Part shown: positions 1 through 10,602 of the stretch, one piece after another
Layout of the letters: each line of letters starts with the position of its first letter
How positions within the stretch are numbered: the first letter of the stretch is position 1
Assembly: GCF_007990715.1 (NCBI RefSeq)
Contig: NZ_BJWY01000050.1
Span: 1 to 46,030, forward strand
Reading direction: 5' to 3'
Length of the DNA stretch: 46,030 nucleotides
Origin: Nocardia seriolae NBRC 15557
GTDB taxonomy: Bacteria > Actinomycetota > Actinomycetes > Mycobacteriales > Mycobacteriaceae
Program-made: the position numbers and the translations under genes
The notes under the pieces: generated by a model
The model's database searches: none
Told to the model about the DNA's origin: nothing
What the model saw: the letters and a program-made list of their open reading frames with translations, nothing else

Positions 1-43
1 GGGTTTGGCACAGTATCGTCAGGGGTCCGACGTCGCGGCTGGG

Positions 44-328
44 CTAGGGCACGGCGGAGCAGAAGGGCTGGCAATTCGCGACGGGGGCAGGCGGGATGGG
101 TTTCGGCTCATGGAATTTCGCGTGGGCGATCAGGAAGGCGAGCCCGATCGCGAGCAGGATCACCAGTCCGCCGCTGATCCAGGCCACCGCCCAGTTCTGG
201 CGGCGGACGGTGACCAGGATGGTGCCGTCGTCACCCATCAGGACGGTGCCCAGCGGCGGGCCGGACAGCGGGCCGAAAAAGGCACTGCTCCAATCGAATC
301 CGGGAGTCGGAGGCACCGGGAACCCCAA
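44..328 (-). CDS. Small single-pass membrane protein, unknown function
   Basis: This frame encodes about 94 residues. A short soluble N-terminal part (Pro/Gly-rich, then a strand-like stretch ending TVRRQNW) is followed by one strong hydrophobic helix at about residues 47-69 and a short Pro-rich tail with two cysteines (NCQPFC). The layout suggests a membrane protein with a small outside tail, but I do not recognise a family. The longest start is TTG at 328; a GTG at 316, four codons later and just after a GGGG stretch, is equally possible. A 17-bp palindrome lies about 60 bp upstream. It points the same way as the UvrA-like gene but is separated from it by a hairpin, so it may be its own unit. 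Confidence 0.5.
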   Translation of the reverse strand: MGFPVPPTPGFDWSSAFFGPLSGPPLGTVLMGDDGTILVTVRRQNWAVAWISGGLVILLAIGLAFLIAHAKFHEPKPIPPAPVANCQPFCSAVP

Positions 329-385
329 TCGTGAGTACGTACGGGCGTGGACACTCGACGGCCCAGAGTACGCTCCGACCCAATC

Positions 386-402
386 AATAGCTATATGCTA
401 TT
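386..402. promoter_or_regulatory. AT-rich perfect palindrome, possible operator
   Basis: AATAGC-TATAT-GCTATT is a perfect 6-5-6 inverted repeat in an unusually AT-rich patch, about 58 bp upstream of the small membrane protein start. It could be an operator or part of the promoter. No regulator can be assigned. Confidence 0.35.
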
Positions 403-412
403 TACGCAGATA

Positions 413-431
413 ACCGGTCATTTTTACCGGT
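413..431 (-). terminator. Small hairpin after the UvrA-like gene
   Basis: Two ACCGGT hexamers (413-418 and 426-431) can pair across a 7-nt AT-rich loop, about 20 nt beyond the stop of the UvrA-like gene. There is no clear T-tract, so this is a weak terminator candidate. Confidence 0.3.
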
Positions 432-451
432 ATGTCCGATGTATTCCGTTC

Positions 452-2830
<2,379 letters not shown>

Positions 2831-2877
2831 GCGGTTCTCCATCTATCTCGGGCGTTCCGGTCGGGGTGGCGCGAAGG

Positions 2878-3291
2878 TCAGGCGAGCTGCTGGATGCGGA
2901 CGAGGTTGCCCGCGGGGTCGCGCACGGCGAAGTCGCGCACGCCGTAGGGCTGGTCGGTCGGCTCCTGCACGATCTCCACCACGTCGCTGTCCTGCAACTG
3001 CTCGAAGGTGGCGTCGACGTCCTTGGTGGCCAGCAGGATTCCGCCGTAGGTCCCCTTGGCCATCATCTCGACGATGAGCTTGCGCTCGTCCTCGGTGATG
3101 CCCGGATCCACGGCCGGCGGGTGCAGCACGATGGACGTCGAGGGCTGATCGACCGGGCCGACCGTCAGCCAGCGCAGCCCGTTGTAGCCGACATCCTTGC
3201 GGAGTTCGAAGCCGAGCGCGTCGCGGTAGAAGGCCAGGGCGGCGTCGGCGTCATTGTGCGGGAGGAAGCTCGCGTTGATGGTGATGTCCAT
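2878..3291 (-). CDS. VOC (glyoxalase/bleomycin-resistance) family protein
   Basis: A 137-residue protein with the two beta-alpha-beta-beta-beta halves of the vicinal oxygen chelate fold. The N-terminus reads NDADAALAFYRDALGFEL and the C-terminal half ends GVRDFAVRDPAGNLVRIQQ, both typical of the family. The substrate cannot be read from sequence; relatives act in detoxification, antibiotic binding or as dioxygenases. The start codon lies 5 nt after the AraC-type gene stop, so the two are almost certainly co-transcribed. A small regulator plus VOC gene is a recurrent actinobacterial pair. The longer reading frame upstream on this strand is only the other frame of the regulator. Confidence 0.88.
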   Translation of the reverse strand: MDITINASFLPHNDADAALAFYRDALGFELRKDVGYNGLRWLTVGPVDQPSTSIVLHPPAVDPGITEDERKLIVEMMAKGTYGGILLATKDVDATFEQLQDSDVVEIVQEPTDQPYGVRDFAVRDPAGNLVRIQQLA

Positions 3292-3296
3292 GCCGA

Positions 3297-3746
3297 TCAC
3301 GCTATTTGCGGGGCACTTGCCGGGGCTTCTCGATTCCTGATCGGTCTGGTGATCGTTTTCTCCACGCACGAGGGCATGCCCTCGGGGGCGTCGGCCATCC
3401 GCTGCTTGTAGACGCTCGGCGGCATGCCGACCAGTTCGGTGAAACGGGTGCTGAAGGTGCCCAGTGAGGAACAACCCACCGCGAAGCAGACATCCGTGAC
3501 GCTCAGTTCCCCGATGCGCAGCAGCGCCATCGCGCGCTCGATGCGCCGGGTCATCAGGTACGCGTACACCGATTCCCCGTAGGCGGCCTTGAACTGCCTG
3601 CTCAGATGCCCCGCCGAGATATGCGCGTCGCGCGCGAGCGCCTCCACGTCCAGTGGCTGTGCATACTCCCGATCGATGCGATCGCGCACGCGCCGCAGCC
3701 GCGCGAGATCGCTCAGACGCTGTTCCTCGGCGGGTTTGGCGGTCAC
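3297..3746 (-). CDS. Short AraC-family transcriptional regulator
   Basis: This 149-residue protein is almost entirely the AraC/XylS DNA-binding domain. Two helix-turn-helix units span about residues 20-117: the first around DVEALARDAHISAGHLSRQF, the second around SVTDVCFAVGCSSLGTFST and ending FTELVGMPPSVYKQR. There is no separate sensory domain, so its signal, if any, is unclear. It starts with GTG, preceded directly by GAGGG. It lies immediately upstream of the VOC gene and divergent from the mycolyltransferase across about 240 bp. It probably controls the VOC gene and perhaps itself. Confidence 0.88.
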   Translation of the reverse strand: MTAKPAEEQRLSDLARLRRVRDRIDREYAQPLDVEALARDAHISAGHLSRQFKAAYGESVYAYLMTRRIERAMALLRIGELSVTDVCFAVGCSSLGTFSTRFTELVGMPPSVYKQRMADAPEGMPSCVEKTITRPIRNREAPASAPQIA

Positions 3747-3986
3747 CCCTCGATGGTCGCACGCAGGTCCGACACCGTCTCGACGGCGTGCCCGGGGTTT
3801 TCGGGCTACCGTTCAATCGTTCTGTCAGGTAACAGTTTTGCCTAGACCTGAGACATAGTGATTCGGGGAGACCGGTTCGTCCGGGAAACTCGACCACCAC
3901 TGACCCTGTGACCGCTACCGACAATCGCTCCGACCGCTGCCGACAACCCGGCCGAGCGTGGCCCGAGGACTGGAACCGCTGTTTCG

Positions 3987-5012
3987 ATGAAGCTCTCTGC
4001 ACTACGTAATAGAACCGCCCTGCGGACCGCCGCCCTCGCCGTCACCGCGGCCCTGTCGGTGACGCTGGCCGCGGGCACCGGCTCGGCGGACCCGGACGCC
4101 GCCAAGCCCTCGGCCGTCACCTCCGTCCAGAAAGAGGGGCGGACCTGGCATCTGAAGGTCTACTCCGCGGCCATGGGCCAGGACATCCCGGTGGACGTGC
4201 AGCGTCCGGTCGACGAGTCGCAGCCCGCGCCGAACCTGTGGATGCTCAACGGCCTCGACGGCGGTCTGGGCACCGCCAGCTGGAACGCCCAGACCAACGC
4301 CCTCGGCTTCCTGGCCGACAAGCAGGTCAATGTGATCCAGCCGATCGGCGGCCGCGGCAGCTACTACGCCGACTGGCTCAAGGACGACCCGCAGCTCGGG
4401 CGCAACAAGTGGACGACGTTCTTCACCGAGGAACTGCCGCCGCTGCTGGACGCCACCCTGGGCTCGACCGGCCTGAACTCGCTGGCCGGCCTGTCCACCT
4501 CGGGCACCTCGGTGCTGCAGCTGGCCGAGGCCAAGCCCGGCCTGTGGAAGTCGGTGGCCGCGTACAGCGGCTGCGCGCAGATCGCCGACCCGATGGGCAA
4601 GCAGTTCCTCAAGTTCGCGGTGGAGACCTGGGCGGGCGGCAAGACCGAGAACATGTACGGTCCCGACGACAGCCCGCTGTGGGTGGCCAACGACCCGGTC
4701 ATCAACGCCGAGAAGCTGCGCGGCACCAACCTCTACATCTCCAGCGGCAGCGGCATCCCGCTGCTCAAGGACGTGGAGTACTACACCAAGTCCGCGCCCG
4801 GCCCGCAGGGTGACATCAACCTGGCGCTGGGCATGATCATCGAGGGCGGGGTGGACGCCTGCACCCACAACCTCAAGAACAAGCTGGACTCGATCGCCAT
4901 CCCGGCCACCTACCAGTTCGATCCGGTCGGCACCCACTACTGGCCGTACTGGGAGAACGCGCTGCACAACTCGTGGCCGATGCTGGCCGCGGGCATGGGC
5001 ATCTCCGCCTGA
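3987..5012 (+). CDS. Secreted mycolyltransferase / antigen 85-like esterase
   Basis: A 341-residue alpha/beta hydrolase of the antigen 85 type. Such enzymes move mycolic acids from trehalose monomycolate to arabinogalactan or to a second trehalose in the cell envelope. The N-terminus is a Sec signal peptide: basic residues, then a hydrophobic core at about 13-30, with cleavage near the GSA at 32-34. The nucleophile serine sits at position 170 in AGLSTSG, equivalent to GLSMSG in antigen 85. The catalytic histidine is His317 in THYWPYW, which matches the HSWPYW motif. The start has no strong ribosome site but fits the signal peptide. It is monocistronic and closed by strong hairpins. Its presence is one of the best pointers to a mycolate-making host. 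Confidence 0.9.
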   Translation: MKLSALRNRTALRTAALAVTAALSVTLAAGTGSADPDAAKPSAVTSVQKEGRTWHLKVYSAAMGQDIPVDVQRPVDESQPAPNLWMLNGLDGGLGTASWNAQTNALGFLADKQVNVIQPIGGRGSYYADWLKDDPQLGRNKWTTFFTEELPPLLDATLGSTGLNSLAGLSTSGTSVLQLAEAKPGLWKSVAAYSGCAQIADPMGKQFLKFAVETWAGGKTENMYGPDDSPLWVANDPVINAEKLRGTNLYISSGSGIPLLKDVEYYTKSAPGPQGDINLALGMIIEGGVDACTHNLKNKLDSIAIPATYQFDPVGTHYWPYWENALHNSWPMLAAGMGISA

Positions 5013-5042
5013 CGCCGACTTTCAGAAGCGCCGCAATGGCTT

Positions 5043-5084
5043 CGCGAGCGCCGCAATGCCGTCCTCGGTATTGCGGCGCTCGCG
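5043..5084. terminator. Strong intergenic hairpin between convergent genes
   Basis: Perfect 15-bp arms (CGCGAGCGCCGCAAT and its complement, 5043-5057 and 5070-5084) enclose a 12-nt loop that can pair further through CCG/CGG. It lies 30 nt past the mycolyltransferase stop and about 27 nt past the convergent GNAT stop, so it can end both transcripts. The string AGCGCCGCAATG also occurs as a direct copy just before the hairpin. Confidence 0.7.
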
Positions 5085-5086
5085 TC

Positions 5087-5111
5087 ATTCCGGCGTGTTT
5101 TCGGCCGGAAT
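5087..5111. terminator. Second hairpin, overlapping the GNAT stop
   Basis: ATTCCGGC and GCCGGAAT (5087-5094, 5104-5111) form an 8-bp stem with a T-rich 9-nt loop, directly after the larger hairpin. It probably belongs to the same bidirectional termination zone. Confidence 0.45.
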
Positions 5112-5989
5112 CAGCGGGTGGCCGGATCCGGGACGCTGAAGGGGGTGCGGGCGATGCGGCCGCCGAGGCGCTCGTTGACGGCGAAGCCGTGGCGGCGGCA
5201 CCACCGGGCCAGGATGGGGACCGCGGAATCGTCGTCGCGGAAGGTGGGGACGAGCTGGCCCACGATGTAGAGGTGGTGGGCGTCGGCGGCGCGGCAGAGG
5301 TGTTGCAGGACCGCGGTGCCCAGGCCGGTGCCGCGCAATTCCGGATGCACCGTGATGTTGTCGAGTTTGACGGTGTCGGCGTAGATGTCGAAGACCACCT
5401 CGACCAGCGGATCCGAGCGGCGCAGGGCCTCGATATCGAAGGGCACGGGTCTCAGCACCCCGGGTAGGTGCTCGGAGAGTTGTTGGCGCGCGGCCTCGTC
5501 GGGGGCATTGCGGGCCAGATCGAGGAGTTCCTCGGTGAGGTCGGCGACGACGGCGCGGTCGCCGGTGGCGGCGAGCGGGCGGGCCAGTGCGGCGGCCTGG
5601 GCGAGGGTTTGCAGACGGCGGGTCCAGGACGCGGCGTTGAGCCCGTAGCGCAGGGCCAGGTCGGTGAGGGTGTCCTCGAGGCACAGGGCCTTGCCGAGGC
5701 TGCGGATGTACGCGCCCGACATCATGCCCCAGCGGTGATCGTCGGCCCCGACGCCGTGCACGGCCAGCTCGCGCACCAGCGCGTCGCGGCGGGCGGTGGC
5801 GCGGGCCACCGGGGAGCCGGGGACCCGCAGCAGCCAGCGATGCCAGCCGGACAGATTGGCTCGAATACGGGTGGCGGCGATGTCGGCACTCGCATCGAGA
5901 TAGTTGCACAGGGCTTGCTGACGGCGCTCCAATAGCTCACCGGCACGCGCGTCCGCGGACTCCTCCGGCGGCGTCTGACCCTCGCTCAT
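5111..5989 (-). CDS. GNAT-family N-acetyltransferase domain protein
   Basis: A 292-residue soluble protein. The C-terminal third carries the GNAT acetyl-CoA motif (TVHPELRGTGLGTAVLQHL, about residues 217-235), followed by a strand and helix typical of the fold. The N-terminal 180 residues are helical and I do not recognise them; they may set substrate or partner specificity. The acceptor is unknown. The ATG at 5989 is preceded by a modest GTAGG site. It is the last of several minus-strand genes but is separated from the PrsW gene by 59 nt, so co-transcription is only possible, not certain. Confidence 0.72.
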   Translation of the reverse strand: MSEGQTPPEESADARAGELLERRQQALCNYLDASADIAATRIRANLSGWHRWLLRVPGSPVARATARRDALVRELAVHGVGADDHRWGMMSGAYIRSLGKALCLEDTLTDLALRYGLNAASWTRRLQTLAQAAALARPLAATGDRAVVADLTEELLDLARNAPDEAARQQLSEHLPGVLRPVPFDIEALRRSDPLVEVVFDIYADTVKLDNITVHPELRGTGLGTAVLQHLCRAADAHHLYIVGQLVPTFRDDDSAVPILARWCRRHGFAVNERLGGRIARTPFSVPDPATR

Positions 5990-6048
5990 AGCGACCTACG
6001 CTAGCGTCCAGTTCATTAGGCACTGGTCATCGGCACGCAGAAATTGCA

Positions 6049-7158
6049 CTACCAGCCGAATCGGGCACCGGCACCGTCGGGGACACCGCCCGAGCCGGGG
6101 CCGAATCCAGTCGGCACCGCGGTTTGCTCCGGCGAAGCCAGATCCAGGTCGGTGACCCGGTACAGCAGCCCGCGTTCGTAGAGCGCGGCCTGTTTGCGCG
6201 TCCATCCGGTCGACTGCCGCAGGGCGGCACGGGCTTTGCGCCGCCGGTGATAGGTGAGCAGCGGCGCCAATCCGGCCTCGGTTCCGATGGCGCGGGCCGC
6301 CGGGCGCTCGATCAGGCCGCGGAACCAGTGCCGCTCGGTGGACAGCACCCACGCGTAGGCGATGGCGAAGATGACCAGATCGATGAGGATCGGCAGGTAG
6401 GTCGACAGCAGGGCCGGGCCGGGCGGGCGCGGGGCGTCGAAGAGGAAGTGCATGGTGAACGCCAGCGCGTAGAACAGCGCGAAAACGCCCAGCCGCCCAC
6501 CCCGGGACCGGTCGGTGCGGATGAGCAGCAGCACGATGCCGACACCGGCCAGCGCCGACATGGCCCAGTGCGAGGTGAGCGCGGTGATCAGCCGCAGCAC
6601 CGCCACCAGCAGCACGTCGACCACCGGATCCTGCGGCGAGGTCAGTGCGGTCTGGGTGCTGTAGAGGCAGTCCTCGGCGATCTGCGCGCCCAGCCCGACC
6701 GACGCGCCCAGCAGCAGCCCGTGCATGGGCCGGGTGAGCCGAGCCCGGAACAGCACGGCCACCACCGCGATTCCGATGGCCTTGATGTACTCCTCGTCGA
6801 TGGGCGCGGTGATGGCGGCGCTCCAGCTGACGGCGAAGTGGTCGCCGAAGGCGTTGGTGATGGCCCGGCTGAGGTGGTCATTGGCCCACATGGCCAGCCC
6901 GGTCCACACCGTCGCGCCCCAGATCGCGCCCATGACCATGGGCGCGACCAGGCGGCGGCGGGCCCGGAAGGGGTCCAGCGCGAAGATGATTCGCCCGATC
7001 ACCAGCAGGGTCAGCGCGGTGATGGGCAGCGCGGCCAGCGCGGCCGCACCCGCGAACCACACCTGCCCGGCGGCCTGCAGCAGGAACATGATCGGCCCGA
7101 CCAGCACCGCGAGGCAATACACCCAGAACAACAGCGAGCGCGGCTGGAACCAGCTCAT
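6049..7158 (-). CDS. PrsW-family intramembrane metalloprotease
   Basis: A 369-residue polytopic membrane protein with about eight hydrophobic segments. The PrsW hallmark is present as DEEYIKAIG (Glu122, Glu123, Lys126). A second acidic site lies in AQIAEDCLY (Glu162), and histidines occur in SHWAM (197) and in FTMHFLFD. Family members cut membrane-bound regulators such as anti-sigma factors. The C-terminal about 80 residues are soluble and basic. Its ATG overlaps the TGA of the upstream exported-protein gene (ATGA, 7155-7158), so the two are translationally coupled. The upstream protein is therefore a candidate partner or substrate. A longer reading frame extends upstream but has no better start. 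Confidence 0.85.
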   Translation of the reverse strand: MSWFQPRSLLFWVYCLAVLVGPIMFLLQAAGQVWFAGAAALAALPITALTLLVIGRIIFALDPFRARRRLVAPMVMGAIWGATVWTGLAMWANDHLSRAITNAFGDHFAVSWSAAITAPIDEEYIKAIGIAVVAVLFRARLTRPMHGLLLGASVGLGAQIAEDCLYSTQTALTSPQDPVVDVLLVAVLRLITALTSHWAMSALAGVGIVLLLIRTDRSRGGRLGVFALFYALAFTMHFLFDAPRPPGPALLSTYLPILIDLVIFAIAYAWVLSTERHWFRGLIERPAARAIGTEAGLAPLLTYHRRRKARAALRQSTGWTRKQAALYERGLLYRVTDLDLASPEQTAVPTGFGPGSGGVPDGAGARFGW

Positions 7159-7724
7159 AGCGCGACCGCCTTGCTCGAGTTCAGCACGTCGGAGATCATG
7201 CGGTATCCGGCCTCCCGGGTCGGGCCGGTGACCGTCACGGTCACGGCCACATCGCCGCTGACGGCCACCGCGCACACCCCGCCCGCGGTATCTGGCAGCA
7301 CGCAGGTGAGCCAGTGGAACTCGCCCGCGTCCACCACTCCCCCGTCGAATCGCACGGCGACCCCGGCCGCGCGCAGCGGCAGCAGCAGTCGCGGTGCGGC
7401 CGTGGCGAAGTCGGTGATCCCGTCGGTCACCGACACCGACAGCCGCTGTTCGCCGATATCGGATTTCAGCACCGCGATCGATTCGTCGCCGGTGGCCACC
7501 CGCCGCATCTGCTCGGGCACCCGGAACACCACCGCGTTGGACGGATCGGTGCCGCCGTGCACGGCCCCGACCCCGGTCGCGGTCAGCGTGATACCGGTTC
7601 CCGTCGCCACCTCGGTCTCCCGCGTCGGCACCGCCGCCGACAGCAGTGGTGGCGCCACCAGGGCGACCGTCAGCGCCCCCACCGCCCCGACCGCGGGCCC
7701 TACCGAATGCACAAGGCGCACCAT
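7155..7724 (-). CDS. Exported or anchored protein coupled to PrsW
   Basis: A 189-residue protein with an N-terminal hydrophobic segment (about residues 8-31, GPAVGAVGALTVALVAPP) that acts as a signal peptide or anchor. A beta-rich Val/Thr/Gly domain with two cysteines (LTCVLPDTAGGVC) follows. No family is recognised. The start ATG at 7724 has a good AGGTGG ribosome site. Its stop overlaps the PrsW start by 4 nt. The strict coupling suggests that the two products act together at the membrane. No second gene for a sigma or anti-sigma factor is nearby. Confidence 0.72.
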   Translation of the reverse strand: MVRLVHSVGPAVGAVGALTVALVAPPLLSAAVPTRETEVATGTGITLTATGVGAVHGGTDPSNAVVFRVPEQMRRVATGDESIAVLKSDIGEQRLSVSVTDGITDFATAAPRLLLPLRAAGVAVRFDGGVVDAGEFHWLTCVLPDTAGGVCAVAVSGDVAVTVTVTGPTREAGYRMISDVLNSSKAVAL

Positions 7725-8016
7725 GCTTTCCACCTCTCGGCTCCCTGATGCAACATCCGGGGGACACGGCGGCGTTCCGACCGCCCGCACCGAAACCCGG
7801 ACAGCCGCCCACCTGACGCTTTGCCGCGAGTTAACCACACCGGCCCGCGGGACGGCGTCCGCAGCGCCGGGCCGGAGCCAGGGCGTGACCCGGCCCGCGG
7901 CAACCGAGATCACGGCCGGATCGGACGGCGGCGACGCGGCGGCGGACCGGATTTCGCGGCCGGTGGCCCGAGCCGCCGGTGCGTGGCGTCCACGTCCCGG
8001 CGGGTCGGTGATCCGG

Positions 8017-9105
8017 TCATCTGCTCCGATGGGTGACCAGGTGTGCGAGGGTGAGCAGGTCGCCGCGGGCGGGCAGGTCGGGGAGTGCGGCGACGCCCGC
8101 GCGGACCCGGCGCCGGGCCAGCCGCTCGGCCCCGCTCCGGCCGCCCGCCGCCTCGACCAGCGCCGCGGCGCGCGAGATGGCCTCCGGTGACAGTGGTTCG
8201 GTGCCGCGGTACAGCCCCGCCAGCGCGCGCCCGGCGTCGGTATCGGATTCCAGGGCCAGCACGATCGGCAGCGACCGCTTGCGCCGGGCCAGGTCCCCGG
8301 TGGGTTTGCCACTGCGGGCCGGATCGCCCCAGATGCCGAGGACATCGTCGACGGCTTGGAAGGCGACACCGAGGTTCCGGCCGAAATGTTCCAAGCCGCC
8401 GATGGTTTCGGCGTCCGCGCCCGCACTCAGCGCGCCCAGCGCACAGGCGCAGCCGAGCAGCGCGCCGGTCTTGCCCATGGCCATGCGCTCCCAGCCGGCG
8501 CGGGTGGCCGCGGCCGCGTCGACGTGGCAGTCCTCGTGCTGGCCCCGGCACATCTCGGCCACCGCGGCCGACAATCGCTCGATGGCGGCGGTGGCGGTGG
8601 CCGGGGGTAGTTGAGCCGCAAGGACATTCATCGCCAGTGCGTGCAGGGCATCGCCGAGCAGCACGGCTCGCGGGACGCCCCACACCCGCCAGACGGTGGG
8701 GCGGCCATGGCGCACGGTGTCGGCGTCCATGACGTCGTCGTGGATCACGGTGAAGTTGTGGACCAGTTCCACCGCGGCGGCCACGGCCGTCGTCTCCGAG
8801 GAATTGCACACCGCCGGTGCGGAATTGCCCGCCGGTTCCGTGGGAGGGTCCACCGTCTCCGCGGGAAATCCGTTGCAGGCGAGGGCGGCCGCGCCGACGA
8901 GGGCGGGGCGCAGCATCTTGCCGGACCCGGCGTGGGTGGGCGCGCCGTTGGTGTCGCACCAGCCGAAGTGGTATCCGGCCATGCGCCACAGGGGATCCGG
9001 CAGGTCGAGCACGGCATCGCGCAGGGCCGGTTCGAGCGCGGTGCGGGCCCGGGCGAGTATCTCGGCGGGGCGGTGGGCAGGGGGAATGAAGGCGGTCACG
9101 GTCAT
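8017..9105 (-). CDS. Polyprenyl diphosphate synthase (IdsA/GGPP-type)
   Basis: A 362-residue trans-isoprenyl diphosphate synthase that adds isopentenyl diphosphate to allylic diphosphates to make C15-C20 or longer chains. Visible motifs are the K-x-x-R pocket (GKMLRPALVG, Lys63 and Arg66), the first Asp-rich motif DDVMD at residues 123-127, and the second as FQAVDDVLGIWGD. The DDxLG form of the second motif is common in actinobacterial members. Residues about 84-106 (Pro/Ser-rich, between the two early helices) look like a small insertion. The ATG at 9105 has AGAGG upstream. There is no terpene cyclase or quinone gene beside it, so the final product is unknown. Confidence 0.88.
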   Translation of the reverse strand: MTVTAFIPPAHRPAEILARARTALEPALRDAVLDLPDPLWRMAGYHFGWCDTNGAPTHAGSGKMLRPALVGAAALACNGFPAETVDPPTEPAGNSAPAVCNSSETTAVAAAVELVHNFTVIHDDVMDADTVRHGRPTVWRVWGVPRAVLLGDALHALAMNVLAAQLPPATATAAIERLSAAVAEMCRGQHEDCHVDAAAATRAGWERMAMGKTGALLGCACALGALSAGADAETIGGLEHFGRNLGVAFQAVDDVLGIWGDPARSGKPTGDLARRKRSLPIVLALESDTDAGRALAGLYRGTEPLSPEAISRAAALVEAAGGRSGAERLARRRVRAGVAALPDLPARGDLLTLAHLVTHRSR

Positions 9106-9337
9106 GGGACGCCTCTTTCAGGGTTTCAGCATCTGGATAAGACCGAAACGCAGCCGAAATGGTTGTGCACCAATATGTTTCAATGCTGCGACGGAGTGCG
9201 CAGTCCCAATCCCGTTAGTCCTCAGCCAATGAGCAGAACACAACTTGAACCGAGAAAAGTGTAATACGGGTTGTCGCCGGCGGTAAAGCGCTACCGCTCA
9301 GCATCGGCCGCCGACGGTTCGCCGGTTCGGACGCGAA

Positions 9338-9368
9338 TGCCGCGCGCGGGATCGTCCCGCACGCGGCA
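9338..9368 (-). terminator. Hairpin downstream of acyltransferase gene
   Basis: TGCCGCG pairs with CGCGGCA and, after one C/A mismatch, GCGGGA pairs with TCCCGC around a TCG loop: a 13-bp stem in 31 nt. It is GC-rich and lacks a T-tract, as is usual in actinobacteria. Confidence 0.5.
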
Positions 9369-9392
9369 CGCGCAGCTGGCTCGATGACGAAC

Positions 9393-9413
9393 TCCGCTGT
9401 CCCCCACAGCGGA
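9393..9413 (-). terminator. Proximal hairpin after acyltransferase stop
   Basis: TCCGCTGT and ACAGCGGA form a perfect 8-bp stem with a CCCCC loop, starting 22 nt after the stop of the acyltransferase gene. It is probably the first of two tandem terminators. Confidence 0.5.
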
Positions 9414-9434
9414 TCGGCCGATTGCTACCGGGCC

Positions 9435-10289
9435 CTACAGCAGGTCGGCCAAACCCTTCAGCGGTCCCGGCAGTCCGGCGACATGCTTCTTCAACCCCGC
9501 CACCACCGGGTTGGGCGTTTCGGCGCGCAGCCGGTCCAGCTCCGCCTGCATGGTGTCGACGGTCTCGGTGTAGTAGCCGTCCACCAGACCCGCGTCCTCG
9601 GGGTCGCCCGGCTGGGTGGACCAGTCCAGGGCGGGCAGGAAGCTGACCGTCACCGAGGCGGGCAGCGGAATCTGCGGCAGGATCGGGGCGATGCCGAAGG
9701 GCAGGCCCAGCGTGTAGGGAAACACCTTGGCGCGGACCAGCTTGTCCAGCTGCAGCAGGCGCGCGGTGCGCTCGCCGCGGCTGAGCACGAAGATGGAGTC
9801 GTGGCCGCCGTTGGCGACCGCGGGAATCACCGGGACGCCCAGTTCGAGGGCGAGGCGGATGAAGCCCTTGCGGTCGGCGAAGTCGATCTTGCCGCGATCG
9901 GTCCACGGGCGGCACGCCTCCCAGTCGCCGCCCGGGTAGACCATGACCGCGCCGCCGTCCTTGAGCCCCTTGGCGGCGGCCTCACGCGAGGCCGGGATGA
10001 CGCCGAACCGGCGCAGGCTGTCGCCGAGCAGCGGTGCGCGCAAAAGGATGTCGTGCGCGACGCCGTAGCTGGGTTCGTCGGGGCGGCGGTCCAGCATGGC
10101 CATGAAGGTGATCCACACCTCGGGGGCCCAGTAGATGGACGAGTGATTGCCGATGACCAGGGCCGGGCCGGACGCGGGCAGATTCTCCAGACCGGTGACG
10201 GTCGGGGTGAAGTAATCGGTGTAGGCCCGGGCCAGCGGCATGAGCGGGTGGTTCGGGTCGGGGATAACCGTGGTTTCGGTGTCGGTCAT
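9435..10289 (-). CDS. PlsC-like lysophospholipid acyltransferase family protein
   Basis: A 284-residue acyltransferase domain protein. The catalytic histidine lies in VIGNHSSIYWAPEV (about residues 45-58). In related actinobacterial proteins this block reads NHSGG....PDV, so the usual acidic partner appears here as Glu instead of Asp. The PGG block (VYPGGDWEACRP) follows, where the EGTR-type glycerol-phosphate pocket is expected. The family acylates lysophosphatidate or other lipid alcohols at the membrane; the true acceptor is unknown. The start ATG at 10289 has an AGGA site 8 nt upstream. It is a single-gene unit with hairpins after it, divergent from the lipoprotein gene across a 472-bp spacer. 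Confidence 0.82.
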   Translation of the reverse strand: MTDTETTVIPDPNHPLMPLARAYTDYFTPTVTGLENLPASGPALVIGNHSSIYWAPEVWITFMAMLDRRPDEPSYGVAHDILLRAPLLGDSLRRFGVIPASREAAAKGLKDGGAVMVYPGGDWEACRPWTDRGKIDFADRKGFIRLALELGVPVIPAVANGGHDSIFVLSRGERTARLLQLDKLVRAKVFPYTLGLPFGIAPILPQIPLPASVTVSFLPALDWSTQPGDPEDAGLVDGYYTETVDTMQAELDRLRAETPNPVVAGLKKHVAGLPGPLKGLADLL

Positions 10290-10347
10290 GAGCCATTCCT
10301 GTCGTTGTATTGCCGGGGACGGGCGGCACGCAACGACACCTCACGAC

Positions 10348-10377
10348 GCTGTCGAATCAACATGCTGTCGAATCAAC
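10348..10377. repeat. Direct repeat of 14 bp, period 16
   Basis: GCTGTCGAATCAAC occurs twice, at 10348-10361 and 10364-10377, about 60-90 bp upstream of the acyltransferase start. It could be a pair of regulator sites for that gene. Confidence 0.45.
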
Positions 10378-10522
10378 GTCGAGCCGAATTGAATTGCCCC
10401 CGGGTCACATCCCCATTGATAGCTCCGACGGCCGCGCACGCGCGGTCCGGTTCAGTGTGCGGACGTCGCTGCGTTGCGACAGATGCCCGTCACCGTCCTC
10501 CCGCACTATCAACGGTATCAAC

Positions 10523-10538
10523 ACAAGCGTTTGCTTGT
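10523..10538. promoter_or_regulatory. TetR-type palindrome
   Basis: ACAAGC-GTTT-GCTTGT is a perfect inverted repeat with the CAAG/CTTG look of operators bound by several TetR-family lipid regulators such as KstR2. It is not next to any TetR gene, so the regulator would act from elsewhere. Confidence 0.45.
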
Positions 10539-10602
10539 TAGGAAGTGTGCGAAACCCAACATTCATCGCGCCTTCCCGGCTCCGACGCGCGGGCTTCTGC
10601 CT

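Larger units (their letters stand above)
9106..9434. other. 329-bp gene-free spacer
   Basis: The part next to 9106 is AT-richer and should hold the promoter of the polyprenyl synthase gene. The part near 9435 holds two hairpins that follow the acyltransferase gene. No convincing reading frame was seen. Confidence 0.6.

Noticed and set aside
6124..8190. 688-residue plus-strand open frame
   Set aside because: Antisense to the PrsW and exported-protein genes; no recognisable motif.
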